Numbered from the stretch's first letter, positions 44,188-52,937 are shown. The stretch is 64,000 nt of DNA from an uncultured Flavobacterium sp. (GCF_963422545.1 NZ_OY730249.1:124001-188000), one strand, 5' to 3'. Numbers and translations are program-made. The notes: generated by a model not told the origin, from the sequence alone.

Positions 44188-44650
44188 CGGAATTCTTCTT
44201 TTGGTAGCGATTCTTCTTTTTTCTTGTGATAAAAAAAGAGTCTTTGATCAGTACAAATCTGTTGGAAGTGCGTGGCACAAAGACAGTGTCGTAACCTTTG
44301 ATTTACCAGTTTTAGATTCTACAAAAAGGTACAATTTGTTTGTAAATTTGAGAGACAATAACAATTATCCGTTCAATAATTTGTTTTTAATTGTTGCTAT
44401 TGAAACACCAAGTGGTTTTACAAAAGTAGATACTTTAGAATATCAAATGGCAAATCCGGACGGAACCTTGTTAGGCAACGGTTTTACAGATATCAAAGAG
44501 AGTAAACTGTTTTACAAGGAAAATGTAAAGTTTAGAGGAAAATATAAAGTATACATCAAACAAGCCGTTAGAGAATCAGGAAAAATTCCGGGAGTTCAGG
44601 CTCTGGATGGTATTACAGACGTTGGTTTTAGAATAGAACAAAAAGATTAG
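44171..44650 (+). CDS. gldH: Gliding motility lipoprotein GldH
   Basis: This 159-residue lipoprotein has the signal MRIKNSGILLLVAILLFSC (Cys19). The body reads FDQYKSVGSAWHKDSVVTFD, then YNLFVNLRDNNNYPFNNLF and PGVQALDGITDVGFRIEQ, which matches GldH. GldH is required for gliding and for the type IX secretion machinery in Flavobacterium johnsoniae. It is translated from within the end of ricT and lies ten bases before the PBP1A gene, an order seen across Flavobacteriia. Confidence 0.95.
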   Translation: MRIKNSGILLLVAILLFSCDKKRVFDQYKSVGSAWHKDSVVTFDLPVLDSTKRYNLFVNLRDNNNYPFNNLFLIVAIETPSGFTKVDTLEYQMANPDGTLLGNGFTDIKESKLFYKENVKFRGKYKVYIKQAVRESGKIPGVQALDGITDVGFRIEQKD

Positions 44651-44660
44651 AAAAATAGTT

Positions 44661-46967
44661 ATGGCTGCTAAAAAAAACAATCAATCAAATAGCGTTAAAG
44701 ATATTAATTACTACAAAAAGAAATTCTGGAGAATTTTTGCCTACAGTTTATTAGGTGTTCTTGCCTTCTTTTTATTTGCCTCTTGGGGATTATTTGGCTC
44801 AATGCCTTCATTTGAAGATTTAGAGAATCCGGATTCCAATCTGGCTACCGAAATCATTTCGTCAGATGGGGTGGTTATCGGTAAATATTTCAAAACCAAT
44901 AGATCACAACTTAAATACTCTGATTTACCAAAAAGTTTAGTCGAAGCTTTGGTTGCGACCGAAGATGCTCGTTTTTACGAACATTCAGGAATCGACGGGC
45001 GCGGAACTTTAAGAGCAGTTTTTAGTTTAGGAACAAACGGTGGAGCCAGTACACTATCGCAACAATTAGCAAAACAATTGTTTCACGGAGAAGGATCTAA
45101 ATTTCTTCCGTTCAGGATTATACAAAAAATAAAAGAGTGGATTATTGCCATTCGTCTGGAAAGACAGTATACCAAAAATGAAATCCTGGCAATGTATTGC
45201 AACGTTTATGATTTCGGAAATTATTCTGTTGGAGTAAGTTCTGCGGCACAAACGTATTTTTCTAAAGATCCGAAAGATCTAACAATGGATGAATCGGCTA
45301 TTTTAGTCGGAATGTTCAAAAACTCTGGATTGTATAATCCGGTTCGTAATCCTGAAGGAGTAAAAAATCGCCGTAATGTGGTGCTTTCCCAAATGGAAAA
45401 AGCAAAAATGATTACGGAATCTGAAAAGTTGAAATTACAAGCTTTACCAATTTCTTTACACTTTAAGTTAGAAAGTCACCGCGAAGGAACTGCAACTTAT
45501 TTCAGAGAATATCTACGAGATTATATGAAAAAATGGGTTTCTGAAAACAAGAAACCAGATGGTTCTGATTATGATATCTACAAAGATGGATTGAAAATTT
45601 ATACCACAATTGATTCAAGAATGCAATTGCATGCAGAAGAAGCAGTTTCTGAACACATGAAAAACCTGCAACAACAGTTTTTTATTGAACAGAAAACCAA
45701 TAAAAATGCACCTTTTGTAAATATTACTCAGGCAGAAACAGACCGACTTATGATGCAGGCCATGAAAAACTCAACACGTTGGGCAACCATGAAAGATATG
45801 GATAAAAGTGAAGATGATATCATTGCTTCATTCAAAGTAAAAACGAACATGCGCATCTTTACCTGGAAAGGAGAACGTGATACAATAATGACTCCAATGG
45901 ATTCTATACGTTATTTCAAACACTTCTTACAATCAGGTTTAATGGCAATGGAGCCTCAAACCGGAAACATTAAAGCATGGGTTGGAGGAATTAATTACAA
46001 ATATTTCCAATACGATCACGTTGGGCAGGGAGCGAGACAAGTAGGTTCAACTTTTAAGCCATTTGTTTATGCAACAGCAATCGAGCAATTGAACATGTCT
46101 CCTTGTGATTCTATTCTTGACGGACCATTTATGATTCATAAAGGACGTCATAATGTTACAGCAGATTGGGAGCCAAGAAACTCTGACAACAGATACCGCG
46201 GAATGGTTACGTTGAAACAAGGTTTGGCAAATTCAATCAACACGGTTTCTGCAAAATTAATAGATCGTGTAGGACCGGAAGCCGTTGTAGAATTAACGCA
46301 TAAATTAGGTGTAAAAACCGAAATTCCTGCACAGCCTTCTATTGCACTTGGCGCTGTAGATATTACAGTTGAAGATATGGTTGCAGCCTATAGCACATTT
46401 GCTAATCAGGGAGTTTATGTAAAACCACAGTTCTTAAGCCGTATCGAAAACAAAAGTGGAGAGGTTATTTATGAGCCAATTCCGGAATCTCATGATGTTT
46501 TGAATAAAGATATTGCTTTTGCAGTAATCAAATTGTTAGAAGGAGTTACAGAAACCGGTTCTGGAGCACGTTTACGTACAGAAGGCGGTGGAAGTGGAGA
46601 TAACAGATGGACAGGATATCCATACGTATTTAAAAATCCTATTGCAGGAAAAACCGGAACAACGCAAAATCAGTCTGATGGTTGGTTTATGGGAATGGTT
46701 CCTAACTTGGTAACAGGTGTTTGGGTTGGTTGTGAAGACCGTTCGGCACGTTTCAAAAGTTTAACTTACGGGCAGGGAGCTACAGCAGCATTGCCAATTT
46801 GGGGTTATTTCATGAAACTTTGTTATGCAGATCCTGGGCTTCAGGTTTCTAAATCAGAATTTGAAAGACCTGCAAACCTTTCTATAAAAGTAGATTGTTA
46901 TAGCAGACCAGCAGTCGTAAAAGATACGACACAAACAGAACAAAATACAGACGAATTTGAATTGTAG
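44661..46967 (+). CDS. Bifunctional penicillin-binding protein 1A
   Basis: This 768-residue enzyme has one transmembrane helix at about 28-50. The glycosyltransferase domain shows ATEDARFYEHSGIDGRGTLR and GGASTLSQQLAKQLF. The transpeptidase domain has the SxxK motif GSTFKPFVYATA, an SxN in ANSINTVSAKL and a KTG in AGKTGTTQNQSDGWF. It polymerises and crosslinks peptidoglycan in the periplasm. It is the last gene of the ricT-gldH-PBP1A unit, and a terminator hairpin follows. Confidence 0.96.
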   Translation: MAAKKNNQSNSVKDINYYKKKFWRIFAYSLLGVLAFFLFASWGLFGSMPSFEDLENPDSNLATEIISSDGVVIGKYFKTNRSQLKYSDLPKSLVEALVATEDARFYEHSGIDGRGTLRAVFSLGTNGGASTLSQQLAKQLFHGEGSKFLPFRIIQKIKEWIIAIRLERQYTKNEILAMYCNVYDFGNYSVGVSSAAQTYFSKDPKDLTMDESAILVGMFKNSGLYNPVRNPEGVKNRRNVVLSQMEKAKMITESEKLKLQALPISLHFKLESHREGTATYFREYLRDYMKKWVSENKKPDGSDYDIYKDGLKIYTTIDSRMQLHAEEAVSEHMKNLQQQFFIEQKTNKNAPFVNITQAETDRLMMQAMKNSTRWATMKDMDKSEDDIIASFKVKTNMRIFTWKGERDTIMTPMDSIRYFKHFLQSGLMAMEPQTGNIKAWVGGINYKYFQYDHVGQGARQVGSTFKPFVYATAIEQLNMSPCDSILDGPFMIHKGRHNVTADWEPRNSDNRYRGMVTLKQGLANSINTVSAKLIDRVGPEAVVELTHKLGVKTEIPAQPSIALGAVDITVEDMVAAYSTFANQGVYVKPQFLSRIENKSGEVIYEPIPESHDVLNKDIAFAVIKLLEGVTETGSGARLRTEGGGSGDNRWTGYPYVFKNPIAGKTGTTQNQSDGWFMGMVPNLVTGVWVGCEDRSARFKSLTYGQGATAALPIWGYFMKLCYADPGLQVSKSEFERPANLSIKVDCYSRPAVVKDTTQTEQNTDEFEL

Positions 46968-46991
46968 TTCAAGTTGAGTTTTTTAAATAAT

Positions 46992-47042
46992 AAATCCTTT
47001 TGTGATCTTCTGAAATTTGGAAGAAAACAAAAGGATTTTTTT
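46992..47042 (+). terminator. Intrinsic terminator after PBP1A
   Basis: aaatccttttgt (46992-47003) pairs perfectly with acaaaaggattt (47027-47038), followed by a T-run to 47042. The loop is 23 bases. Confidence 0.75.
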
Positions 47043-47059
47043 AGGAATAGATTGAATAG

Positions 47060-47131
47060 CCCGCGGTTTCAACCGCGGGATACGGATCGTTATCATGTAA
47101 TGCGCCTCAACGGTTGAAACCGTGGGGAATG
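47060..47131. repeat. Dispersed 'ccgcggtttcaaccgcgg' palindromes
   Basis: cccgcggtttcaaccgcggg at 47060-47079 is a 20-base palindrome. About 30 bases on, a related word caacggttgaaaccgtgggg (47107-47127) forms a second one. They lie in the 302-base gap before scoA, which shows no gene. Confidence 0.7.
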
Positions 47132-47269
47132 TTTGTAACAAGGGGTTTACTCTGCAGTTTTATGATTGATTCTGAATTATCAGTTGATTTTATTTTTTAC
47201 GAAATCGTTATAATTCAATCTAAAAATCTTATTTTTATCAAAAATATACAGTAATAAAGACAGTTTGTT

Positions 47270-47971
47270 ATGATTACAAAAAAAGTAAATAACGTTCAGG
47301 ATGCAATAGAAGGAATCAAAAGCGGAATGACCATAATGTTTGGTGGTTTCGGTTTATGCGGAATTCCTGAAAATACGATTGCAGCATTAGTAAATACTTC
47401 AATTTCAGATTTAACCTGTATTTCGAACAATGCGGGAGTTGATGATTTTGGTTTAGGATTGCTTTTGCAAAAGAAACAAGTCAAAAAAATGATTTCGTCT
47501 TATGTGGGCGAAAATGCCGAGTTCGAACGCCAAATGCTTTCCGGAGAACTAGAAGTTGAACTTACACCACAAGGAACCTTAGCAGAACGCTGTCGTGCAG
47601 CACAAGCCGGAATTCCAGCTTTCTTTACACCAGCAGGTTATGGAACCGAAGTTGCCGAAGGAAAAGAAGTTCGTGAATTCAACGGAAAAATGCATATTAT
47701 GGAAGAAGCTTTTAAAGCCGAATTTGCCATTGTAAAAGCATGGAAGGGTGACGAAGCCGGAAATCTTATTTTTAAAGGAACTGCGAGAAATTTTAATGCT
47801 TGTATGGCCGGTGCGGGGAAAATTACAATTGCCGAAGTCGAAGAATTAGTTCCTGTTGGAACATTAGATCCAAATCAGATTCATATTCCGGGAATTATGG
47901 TGCAACGTATCTTTCAAGGAGAAAAATTTGAAAAGAGAATCGAGCAGCGTACCGTAAGGCAAAGGGTTTAA
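47270..47971 (+). CDS. scoA: 3-oxoacid (acetoacetate) CoA-transferase subunit A
   Basis: This 233-residue protein starts with KKVNNVQDAIEGIKSGMTIM and has the alpha-subunit loop GGFGLCGIPENTIAALV. A FFTPAGYGTEVAEGKEVREF segment and the VGTLDPNQIHIPGIMVQRIF end also match. It moves CoA between succinyl-CoA and acetoacetate. Its partner subunit B gene normally follows directly but here starts 1366 bases later, after an intervening beta-lactamase gene. Confidence 0.94.
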   Translation: MITKKVNNVQDAIEGIKSGMTIMFGGFGLCGIPENTIAALVNTSISDLTCISNNAGVDDFGLGLLLQKKQVKKMISSYVGENAEFERQMLSGELEVELTPQGTLAERCRAAQAGIPAFFTPAGYGTEVAEGKEVREFNGKMHIMEEAFKAEFAIVKAWKGDEAGNLIFKGTARNFNACMAGAGKITIAEVEELVPVGTLDPNQIHIPGIMVQRIFQGEKFEKRIEQRTVRQRV

Positions 47972-48335
47972 TTGAACAATGAGATAATTTGTCAATTAGA
48001 TAATTAGACAATTGTTTATATTGTGCATAGTATAATATTATTCAATTTTGTAATTGCTATATTTCATAAAATAGAGTAGTAAACAATAAAAGCAACAACA
48101 TTGCATTAATAATTTTTATTTTTTAAAATTAACTATTAATGAACTGTTTAATGAAAATTATGTAAAGTAAAACATTATATGATTTCAAATAGGCTAATTG
48201 CTGGTTTTTAAACATATAATTACTATTTAGTTTTTGATAATTAAATGATTATAGTTAATTACATAAAGTAAAACATTATCTAATTCTCAAATTAACTAAT
48301 TGACACATTTTGCACTCGAATTTAAAAATAAAATA
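47972..48335. other. AT-rich gap between scoA and the beta-lactamase gene
   Basis: This 364-base stretch has no gene. Near 47980-48015 are 'gagataatttgtcaattag' words of the repeat family that flanks the lactamase. Two similar 'taaagtaaaacattat' words occur near 48163 and 48265, and a 35-base direct-repeat copy occupies 48275-48309. No clear promoter is visible. Confidence 0.6.
48275..48309 (+). repeat. Left copy of the 35-base direct repeat flanking the beta-lactamase gene
   Basis: This 35-base block matches 49279-49313 at 32 of 35 positions. It starts attatctaattctcaaatta and ends ctaattgacacatt. The gene start is at 48336. Confidence 0.85.
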
Positions 48336-49220
48336 ATGAATAGATATTCTGTAATTCTGTTTTCGTTTTTGTCTTTTCAGATGTTTGCCCAAACAACAAA
48401 CACACTTAGACAGGAGTTAAACAAGATCATTGCTAGCAAGAATGCGACAGTCGGGATTTCTATTAAAAGCATTGAAGATAAAGACACTTTAAGCATTAAT
48501 GGAAATTTAAAAGCTCCAATGATGAGTGTTTTTAAGTTTCATATTGCTTTGACCGTTTTAAATAAGATCGATGAAGGCAAGCTTTCGTTAACACAGCAGA
48601 TTTTTGTTAAGAAGAAGGATTTGCATGAAGATACCTGGAGTCCGATGAGAGAAGATTATCCGGATGGGAATGTGAATTTAACATTAGACAAATTGCTGAG
48701 ATATACCGTTTCGCATAGTGATAATAACGGATGTGACATTCTTCTCGATTTAGTTGGAGGCACAAAAGTGGTACAGAAATTTATAAATAAACAGGGGATT
48801 AAAGACTTCGTTATTAAAGTTAACGAAGAACAAATGAAAAACTGGGAAAACCTTTATTTGAATACCACAACGCCATTGGCGACAACAGAATTGCTTGAAA
48901 AGTTTTATAAAGGAGAAATCCTCAAAGAACCTACAACAAAGTATTTATATCAAATAATGGTTGAAACCTCAAGAGGACTTACCTGGATGAAAGCAGGGCT
49001 TCCTGAAAATACAGAATTAGCACACAGAACAGGAATTTCAGGAACAAATGATGCTAATTTGAGAGTTGCAATGAATGATATAGGAATTGTGAAACTTCCA
49101 AACGGAAAACATTTAATACTTTCTGTGTATTTAAAAAACATCACAGAAACCAAAGAAGACACAGAAAAAATAATTGCTGATATAACAAGAGTAACTTGGG
49201 ATTATTTCATTAAAAAGTAA
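48336..49220 (+). CDS. Class A beta-lactamase (A2-type)
   Basis: The ATG at 48336 gives 294 residues with a signal peptide MNRYSVILFSFLSFQMFAQ. Class A motifs are present: SxxK as MMSVFKFH (Ser64, Lys67), SDN in VSHSDNNGCD (128-130), a glutamate pair in the omega-loop KVNEEQMKNW and RTG instead of KTG in AHRTGISGTND (231-233). The pattern fits Bacteroidota-type A2 enzymes that hydrolyse penicillins and some cephalosporins. The spectrum cannot be predicted. It interrupts the scoA-scoB pair and is flanked by near-identical repeats. Confidence 0.93.
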   Translation: MNRYSVILFSFLSFQMFAQTTNTLRQELNKIIASKNATVGISIKSIEDKDTLSINGNLKAPMMSVFKFHIALTVLNKIDEGKLSLTQQIFVKKKDLHEDTWSPMREDYPDGNVNLTLDKLLRYTVSHSDNNGCDILLDLVGGTKVVQKFINKQGIKDFVIKVNEEQMKNWENLYLNTTTPLATTELLEKFYKGEILKEPTTKYLYQIMVETSRGLTWMKAGLPENTELAHRTGISGTNDANLRVAMNDIGIVKLPNGKHLILSVYLKNITETKEDTEKIIADITRVTWDYFIKK

Positions 49221-49278
49221 TTAGATAATTAGTCAATTTGATAATGAGATAATGCATTACTATGCGCAATCTATATCA

Positions 49279-49313
49279 ATTATCTCATTATCAAATTGAC
49301 TAATTGACACATT
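49279..49313 (+). repeat. Right copy of the 35-base direct repeat flanking the beta-lactamase gene
   Basis: It matches 48275-48309 with three mismatches. An inverted version of the same words (aattagtcaatttgataatg at 49222-49241) precedes it, so the spot is also a hairpin. Confidence 0.85.
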
Positions 49314-49336
49314 AATAAATTGACACATTAAAAAAT

Positions 49337-49993
49337 ATGTTAACAAAAGAAGATATTGCAAAACGAATTGCAAAAGAAGTAAAAGACCGTTATTTTGTCA
49401 ATCTTGGAATAGGAATTCCGACTTTGGTGGCAAATTATGTCAGAGAAGATATTGCGGTAGAATTTCAAAGCGAAAATGGTGTTCTCGGTATGGGACCATT
49501 TCCATTTGCCGGAGAAGAGGATGCCGATATTATCAACGCTGGAAAACAAACTATTACAACATTACCGGGAGCGAGTTTCTTTGACTCAGCTTTTAGTTTT
49601 GGAATGATTCGAAGTCAAAAAGTTGATTTGACGATTTTGGGTGCGATGGAAGTTTCAGAAAACGGTGATATTGCCAACTGGAAGATTCCGGGTAAAATGG
49701 TGAAAGGAATGGGAGGAGCAATGGATTTAGTGGCTTCCGCCGAAAATATTATCGTTGCGATGATGCATGTCAATAAAGCAGGCGAATCTAAAATATTAAA
49801 AAAATGTACTTTGCCGTTAACAGGCGTAGGCTGCGTAAAAAAGGTTGTAACGGAGCTTGCGGTTCTGGAAGTAACTAAAAAGGGTTTTAAGCTCTTAGAA
49901 CGAGCGCCAGGGGTTTCTGTCGAACATATTATAGCGTCAACAGAAGCTGATTTAATTATTGAAGGCGATATTCCGGAAATGGATATCAGATAA
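49337..49993 (+). CDS. scoB: 3-oxoacid (acetoacetate) CoA-transferase subunit B
   Basis: This 218-residue beta subunit has the catalytic glutamate in VEFQSENGVLGMGPFPFAG, which forms the glutamyl-CoA intermediate. NAGKQTITTLPGASFFDSA, GKMVKGMGGAMDLVASAENI and LTGVGCVKKVVTELAVL follow in order. It pairs with scoA. Its separation from scoA is unusual, but both reading frames are intact. A strong terminator follows. Confidence 0.94.
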   Translation: MLTKEDIAKRIAKEVKDRYFVNLGIGIPTLVANYVREDIAVEFQSENGVLGMGPFPFAGEEDADIINAGKQTITTLPGASFFDSAFSFGMIRSQKVDLTILGAMEVSENGDIANWKIPGKMVKGMGGAMDLVASAENIIVAMMHVNKAGESKILKKCTLPLTGVGCVKKVVTELAVLEVTKKGFKLLERAPGVSVEHIIASTEADLIIEGDIPEMDIR

Positions 49994-50020
49994 AATCTTA
50001 CTTTTAGTTCTGAAAATACA

Positions 50021-50053
50021 AAAAGCCCACTTTTTTAAAAGTGGGCTTTTTTT
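50021..50053 (+). terminator. Intrinsic terminator after scoB
   Basis: aaaagcccactttt (50021-50034) pairs perfectly with aaaagtgggctttt (50037-50050), with a T-run to 50053. Confidence 0.85.
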
Positions 50054-50069
50054 GTAGTAATAATTTAAG
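50046..50069 (+). repeat. Left 24-base flank repeat of the lipase/lipoprotein locus
   Basis: ctttttttgtagtaataatt then taag. It matches 55032-55055 with one mismatch (t/g at position 13). Both copies follow a terminator hairpin and bracket the whole locus. Confidence 0.65.
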
Positions 50070-50143
50070 GTCATGTACAGGAACGAAATATATTGTGGGG
50101 ATGTCCCGAAGCTTCGGGATTAATCCATCATTCGCAATCGAAA

Positions 50144-50186
50144 CCCAATCTTGTCATCCCGAGGAACGAGGGATGACAAGATTGGG
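50144..50186. repeat. Strong hairpin between scoB terminator and effector locus
   Basis: cccaatcttgtcatccc (50144-50160) pairs perfectly with 50170-50186 across a 9-base loop. A further palindrome cccgaagcttcggg lies at 50105-50118. There is no T-run; this resembles dispersed palindromes rather than a terminator. No gene is seen from 49994 to the scar at 50426. Confidence 0.75.
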
Positions 50187-50425
50187 ATTATTTTCTGTAA
50201 AATTAAAATCCCTTACAGCCTTGGTTTAAAACTTTACAAATGTTTATAGATATCAGATTTTTAGTATTTATTTTTTATATGTAAAATCTTATTTTTAAAT
50301 ACTTTTATGTTGATTTAATTGTGTATTTTCGTAAATACCACTACGAAGAGAATGATTCGCTTCTTATTTGAAAATTAAAAACACTTTATTACTAAAGTGT
50401 TATCCCAAAAACAAAACGACCAATA

Positions 50426-50586
50426 GAAAGTTATTTGTATACAACCGGGCAATCGCCGGATTGATATACAAAGTGGATTTCTATATCTTATTTTCAGAGT
50501 TTTTATTGATGGGAAACCCAAATAATAAGACAACTGCCGCTCTAAAAACAACAATCAGAATCTTTACTAAAACAATACAGTTATGA
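50426..50586 (+). pseudogene. Degraded 5' fragment of the lipase gene (scar 0)
   Basis: The frame ...KLFVYN (from about 50430) to MGNPNN, KTTAALKTTIRIFTKTIQL and stop TGA aligns without gaps in protein length to the intact fragment at 51686-51850 (KSFVYN...FIDGNPNN...IFTKTIQV). The middle has drifted strongly: the 23 residues between are only weakly similar and compensating single-base shifts are seen. It ends in an ATGA overlap with the first lipoprotein gene, just as the next scar does. I read it as an old relic, not a working gene. Confidence 0.6.
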
Positions 50587-51683
50587 AGACACTCGTACAG
50601 TACTTATTTTTTGTAACAGTATTAACCTTAAGCACAGCTTGCCAAAACAAAAAACAAAATATGGATTCTATAATGGAGAAAAAATTACCTCAATTTGAAT
50701 GGGAAGAAAATCTTAATTGTCCTCCAGGCTACCCCGTAGAAGTATACAGAGGCGGTCTTGAAGGAAACGCTGCTTATGCCAGTTTAAGTAATGGAACCTC
50801 TACAGGTTTAAGGGGTTGGGGCTGCTCAGGATCAGGCTCGAGTTACGGCAAAAAAGCATTGCCCAATCGTATCAATTGCATTTGGGTTTCGTATGCAGAG
50901 CGCTGCCTTTACAATATTGACAGCGCTATAGATTATGATAAATTGGAGCAGCTTTTTGAGGAAGGTTATCAGGATAGTAGCTTTTTTTTTAATGGAAATG
51001 GAGAATACAAAAAGACAACATTCGATACCATTATAGTTGGTTTTGCACCAGGTGGTGTATGTGTAATATGGGCTATGGGAGCGGGACGACAGGTAGAAAT
51101 AGGACGATATAAAGGCGAAAAGTATGTTGTGCCGCAAGAAGAAATTGCCAAACTCGACAACCATGAGAGTTTATTGTTTTCGCATGCCGAATATGAACGT
51201 ATTATGAACAATACCCAAATTGTACCACTGGCGATACGTCAGGCTAATGCAGGCAAACCAATCCCGTATGGATTATGGGATACCTATAGAACCCGATATA
51301 GCTGGAGACCTGTTTCTGTAATAAAAGAAGATGGTGGAATTGTTCGTGGAGTTGGAATAGAATGTTTTAATGGGGAAAATGAAAATTTATTCGATGAAGA
51401 TCTTATCGAGAACAAATATATTAAAAGAGGTATTCCTAAAAGTTTAGGTTTTAGCTGGAAAGATAAAAAAGGACAAAGATATGGAGGATCTGTTGATTTT
51501 GACGAGGAAGAAATTTTTAAAGTGTTTAATGAATTCTACAAGGATAATAGCGAAGGTGAAGCCGAATTAGAATTTACTATTAATAAAAACAATGATTTTG
51601 TTACCGTATTGTTTAAAAAAGATGGTAAAGATATTCGTTTACGCAGGACCAAAGTAACCACTTATAAATCTAGTTTAAAATAA
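50583..51683 (+). CDS. DUF2931-type lipoprotein, copy 1 (putative lipase immunity protein)
   Basis: This 366-residue protein has a lipoprotein signal MKTLVQYLFFVTVLTLSTAC (Cys20). The body has NCPPGYPVEVYRGGLEGNAA, LPNRINCIWVSYAERCLYNI and the DUF2931-like core IIVGFAPGGVCVIWAMGAGR. It is anchored in the envelope. The second copy 1264 bases on is near-identical except for a 20-residue patch near 124-144 and a region near 240-325. Location before a DUF2235 lipase suggests that it protects the cell from that lipase. Without a database match this is inference. Confidence 0.8.
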   Translation: MKTLVQYLFFVTVLTLSTACQNKKQNMDSIMEKKLPQFEWEENLNCPPGYPVEVYRGGLEGNAAYASLSNGTSTGLRGWGCSGSGSSYGKKALPNRINCIWVSYAERCLYNIDSAIDYDKLEQLFEEGYQDSSFFFNGNGEYKKTTFDTIIVGFAPGGVCVIWAMGAGRQVEIGRYKGEKYVVPQEEIAKLDNHESLLFSHAEYERIMNNTQIVPLAIRQANAGKPIPYGLWDTYRTRYSWRPVSVIKEDGGIVRGVGIECFNGENENLFDEDLIENKYIKRGIPKSLGFSWKDKKGQRYGGSVDFDEEEIFKVFNEFYKDNSEGEAELEFTINKNNDFVTVLFKKDGKDIRLRRTKVTTYKSSLK

Positions 51684-51685
51684 TT

Positions 51686-51850
51686 ATGGAAAAATCATTT
51701 GTTTACAACGACGGTTGCTCTGCAGATCTTGAAAAAGAGGACGAGCTGTATTTTACTTTCGGGATTTTTATTGATGGAAACCCAAATAATGAGACAACTG
51801 TCGCTCTAAAAACAACAATCAAAATCTTTACTAAAACAATACAGGTATGA
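51686..51850 (+). pseudogene. Truncated 5' copy of the lipase gene (scar 1, 54 aa)
   Basis: It starts two bases after the copy-1 stop, exactly as the full lipase gene starts two bases after copy 2. The first 31 residues (MEKSFVYNDGCSADLEKEDE, LYFTFGIFIDG) match the start of the lipase with two changes. The sequence then leaves it right after 'tttttattgatgg' and runs into NPNNETTVALKTTIKIFTKT and IQV, a 23-residue tail shared with scar 0. The stop TGA overlaps the ATG of copy 2. It could still be translated as a short peptide, but it lacks every catalytic residue. Confidence 0.75.
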
Positions 51851-52935
51851 AGACACTCGCACAGCACTTATTTTTTGTAATAGTATTAACCTTAAGCACA
51901 GCTTGCCAAAACAAAAAACAAAACATGGATTCGATAATGGACAAAAAATTACCCCAATTTGAATGGGTAGAAAATCTTAATTGTCCTCCAGGCTACCCCG
52001 TAGAAGTATACAGAGGTGGTCTGGAAGGAAACGCTGCTTATGCCAGTTTAAGTAACGGAACCTCTACAGGTTTGAGGGGGTGGGGCTGCTCAGGATCAGG
52101 TTCGAGTTACGGCAAAAAAGCATTGCCTAATCGTATCAATTGCATTTGGGTTTCGTATGCAGAGCGCTGCCTTTACAATATTGACAGTGCTATAGATTAT
52201 GATAAATTAGAGCAGCTTTTTGAGGAAGGTTACCCGGATAGCAATAGAAAATTTGGTAAAAGAAAGACAACATTCACTACCATTATAGTTGGTTTTGCAC
52301 CAGGTGGTGTATGTGTAATATGGGCTATGGGAGCAGGACGACAGGTAGAAATAGGGCGATATAAAGGCGAAAAGTATGTTGTGCCGCAAGAAGAAATTGC
52401 TAAACTCGACAATCATGAGAGTTTATTGTTTTCGCCTGCCGAATATGAACGTATTATGAACAATACCCAAATTGTACCACTGGCGATACGCCAGGCTAAT
52501 GCAGGCAAACCAATCCCATATGGATTATGGGATACTTATAGAACCCGATATACATGGAAACCTGTTTCTGTAATGAAAGAAGATGGTGGAATTGTTGATG
52601 AAATTGGTATAGGATGTTTTAATGGGGAAAATGAAAACTTATTTGATGAAAGCCTGACAGAAAATAAATATGATAAAAGAGCTGTCCCTAATGGTTTAGG
52701 TTTTGGATGGAAAGATAAAAAAGGACAGATATATGGAGGATCTGTTCATTTTGACGAGGAAGAAATTTTTAAAGCGTTTAAGGAAATCTACAAGGATAAT
52801 AGTGAAGGTGAAGCCGAATTAGAATTTACTATTAATAAAAACAATGATTTTGTTACCGTATTGCTTAAAAAAGGTGATAAAGATATTCGTTTACGCAGGA
52901 CCAAAGTAACCACTTATGAATCTAGTTTAAATTAA
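51847..52935 (+). CDS. DUF2931-type lipoprotein, copy 2 (putative lipase immunity protein)
   Basis: This 362-residue paralogue of 50583-51683 has signal MKTLAQHLFFVIVLTLSTAC. Most of residues 1-123 and 145-240 are the same as in copy 1. Differences cluster at 124-144 (YPDSNRKFGKRKTTF against YQDSSFFFNGNGEYKKTTF) and in the last third (DEIGIGCFNGE..., TENKYDKRAVPNGLGFGW). Clustering on two patches is what diversification of a binding face would give. It lies two bases upstream of the full lipase gene and is therefore the likely cognate partner. Confidence 0.82.
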   Translation: MKTLAQHLFFVIVLTLSTACQNKKQNMDSIMDKKLPQFEWVENLNCPPGYPVEVYRGGLEGNAAYASLSNGTSTGLRGWGCSGSGSSYGKKALPNRINCIWVSYAERCLYNIDSAIDYDKLEQLFEEGYPDSNRKFGKRKTTFTTIIVGFAPGGVCVIWAMGAGRQVEIGRYKGEKYVVPQEEIAKLDNHESLLFSPAEYERIMNNTQIVPLAIRQANAGKPIPYGLWDTYRTRYTWKPVSVMKEDGGIVDEIGIGCFNGENENLFDESLTENKYDKRAVPNGLGFGWKDKKGQIYGGSVHFDEEEIFKAFKEIYKDNSEGEAELEFTINKNNDFVTVLLKKGDKDIRLRRTKVTTYESSLN

Positions 52936-52937
52936 TT

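Noticed and set aside
50144..50186. Hairpin considered as a second terminator or small RNA
   Set aside because: No T-run and same style as other dispersed palindromes; no promoter seen.
50368..50586. 72-residue frame upstream of the first lipoprotein
   Set aside because: Starts at TTG and its C-terminal 50 codons align to the truncated lipase leader at 51686-51850; treated as a relic (50426-50586), not a gene.
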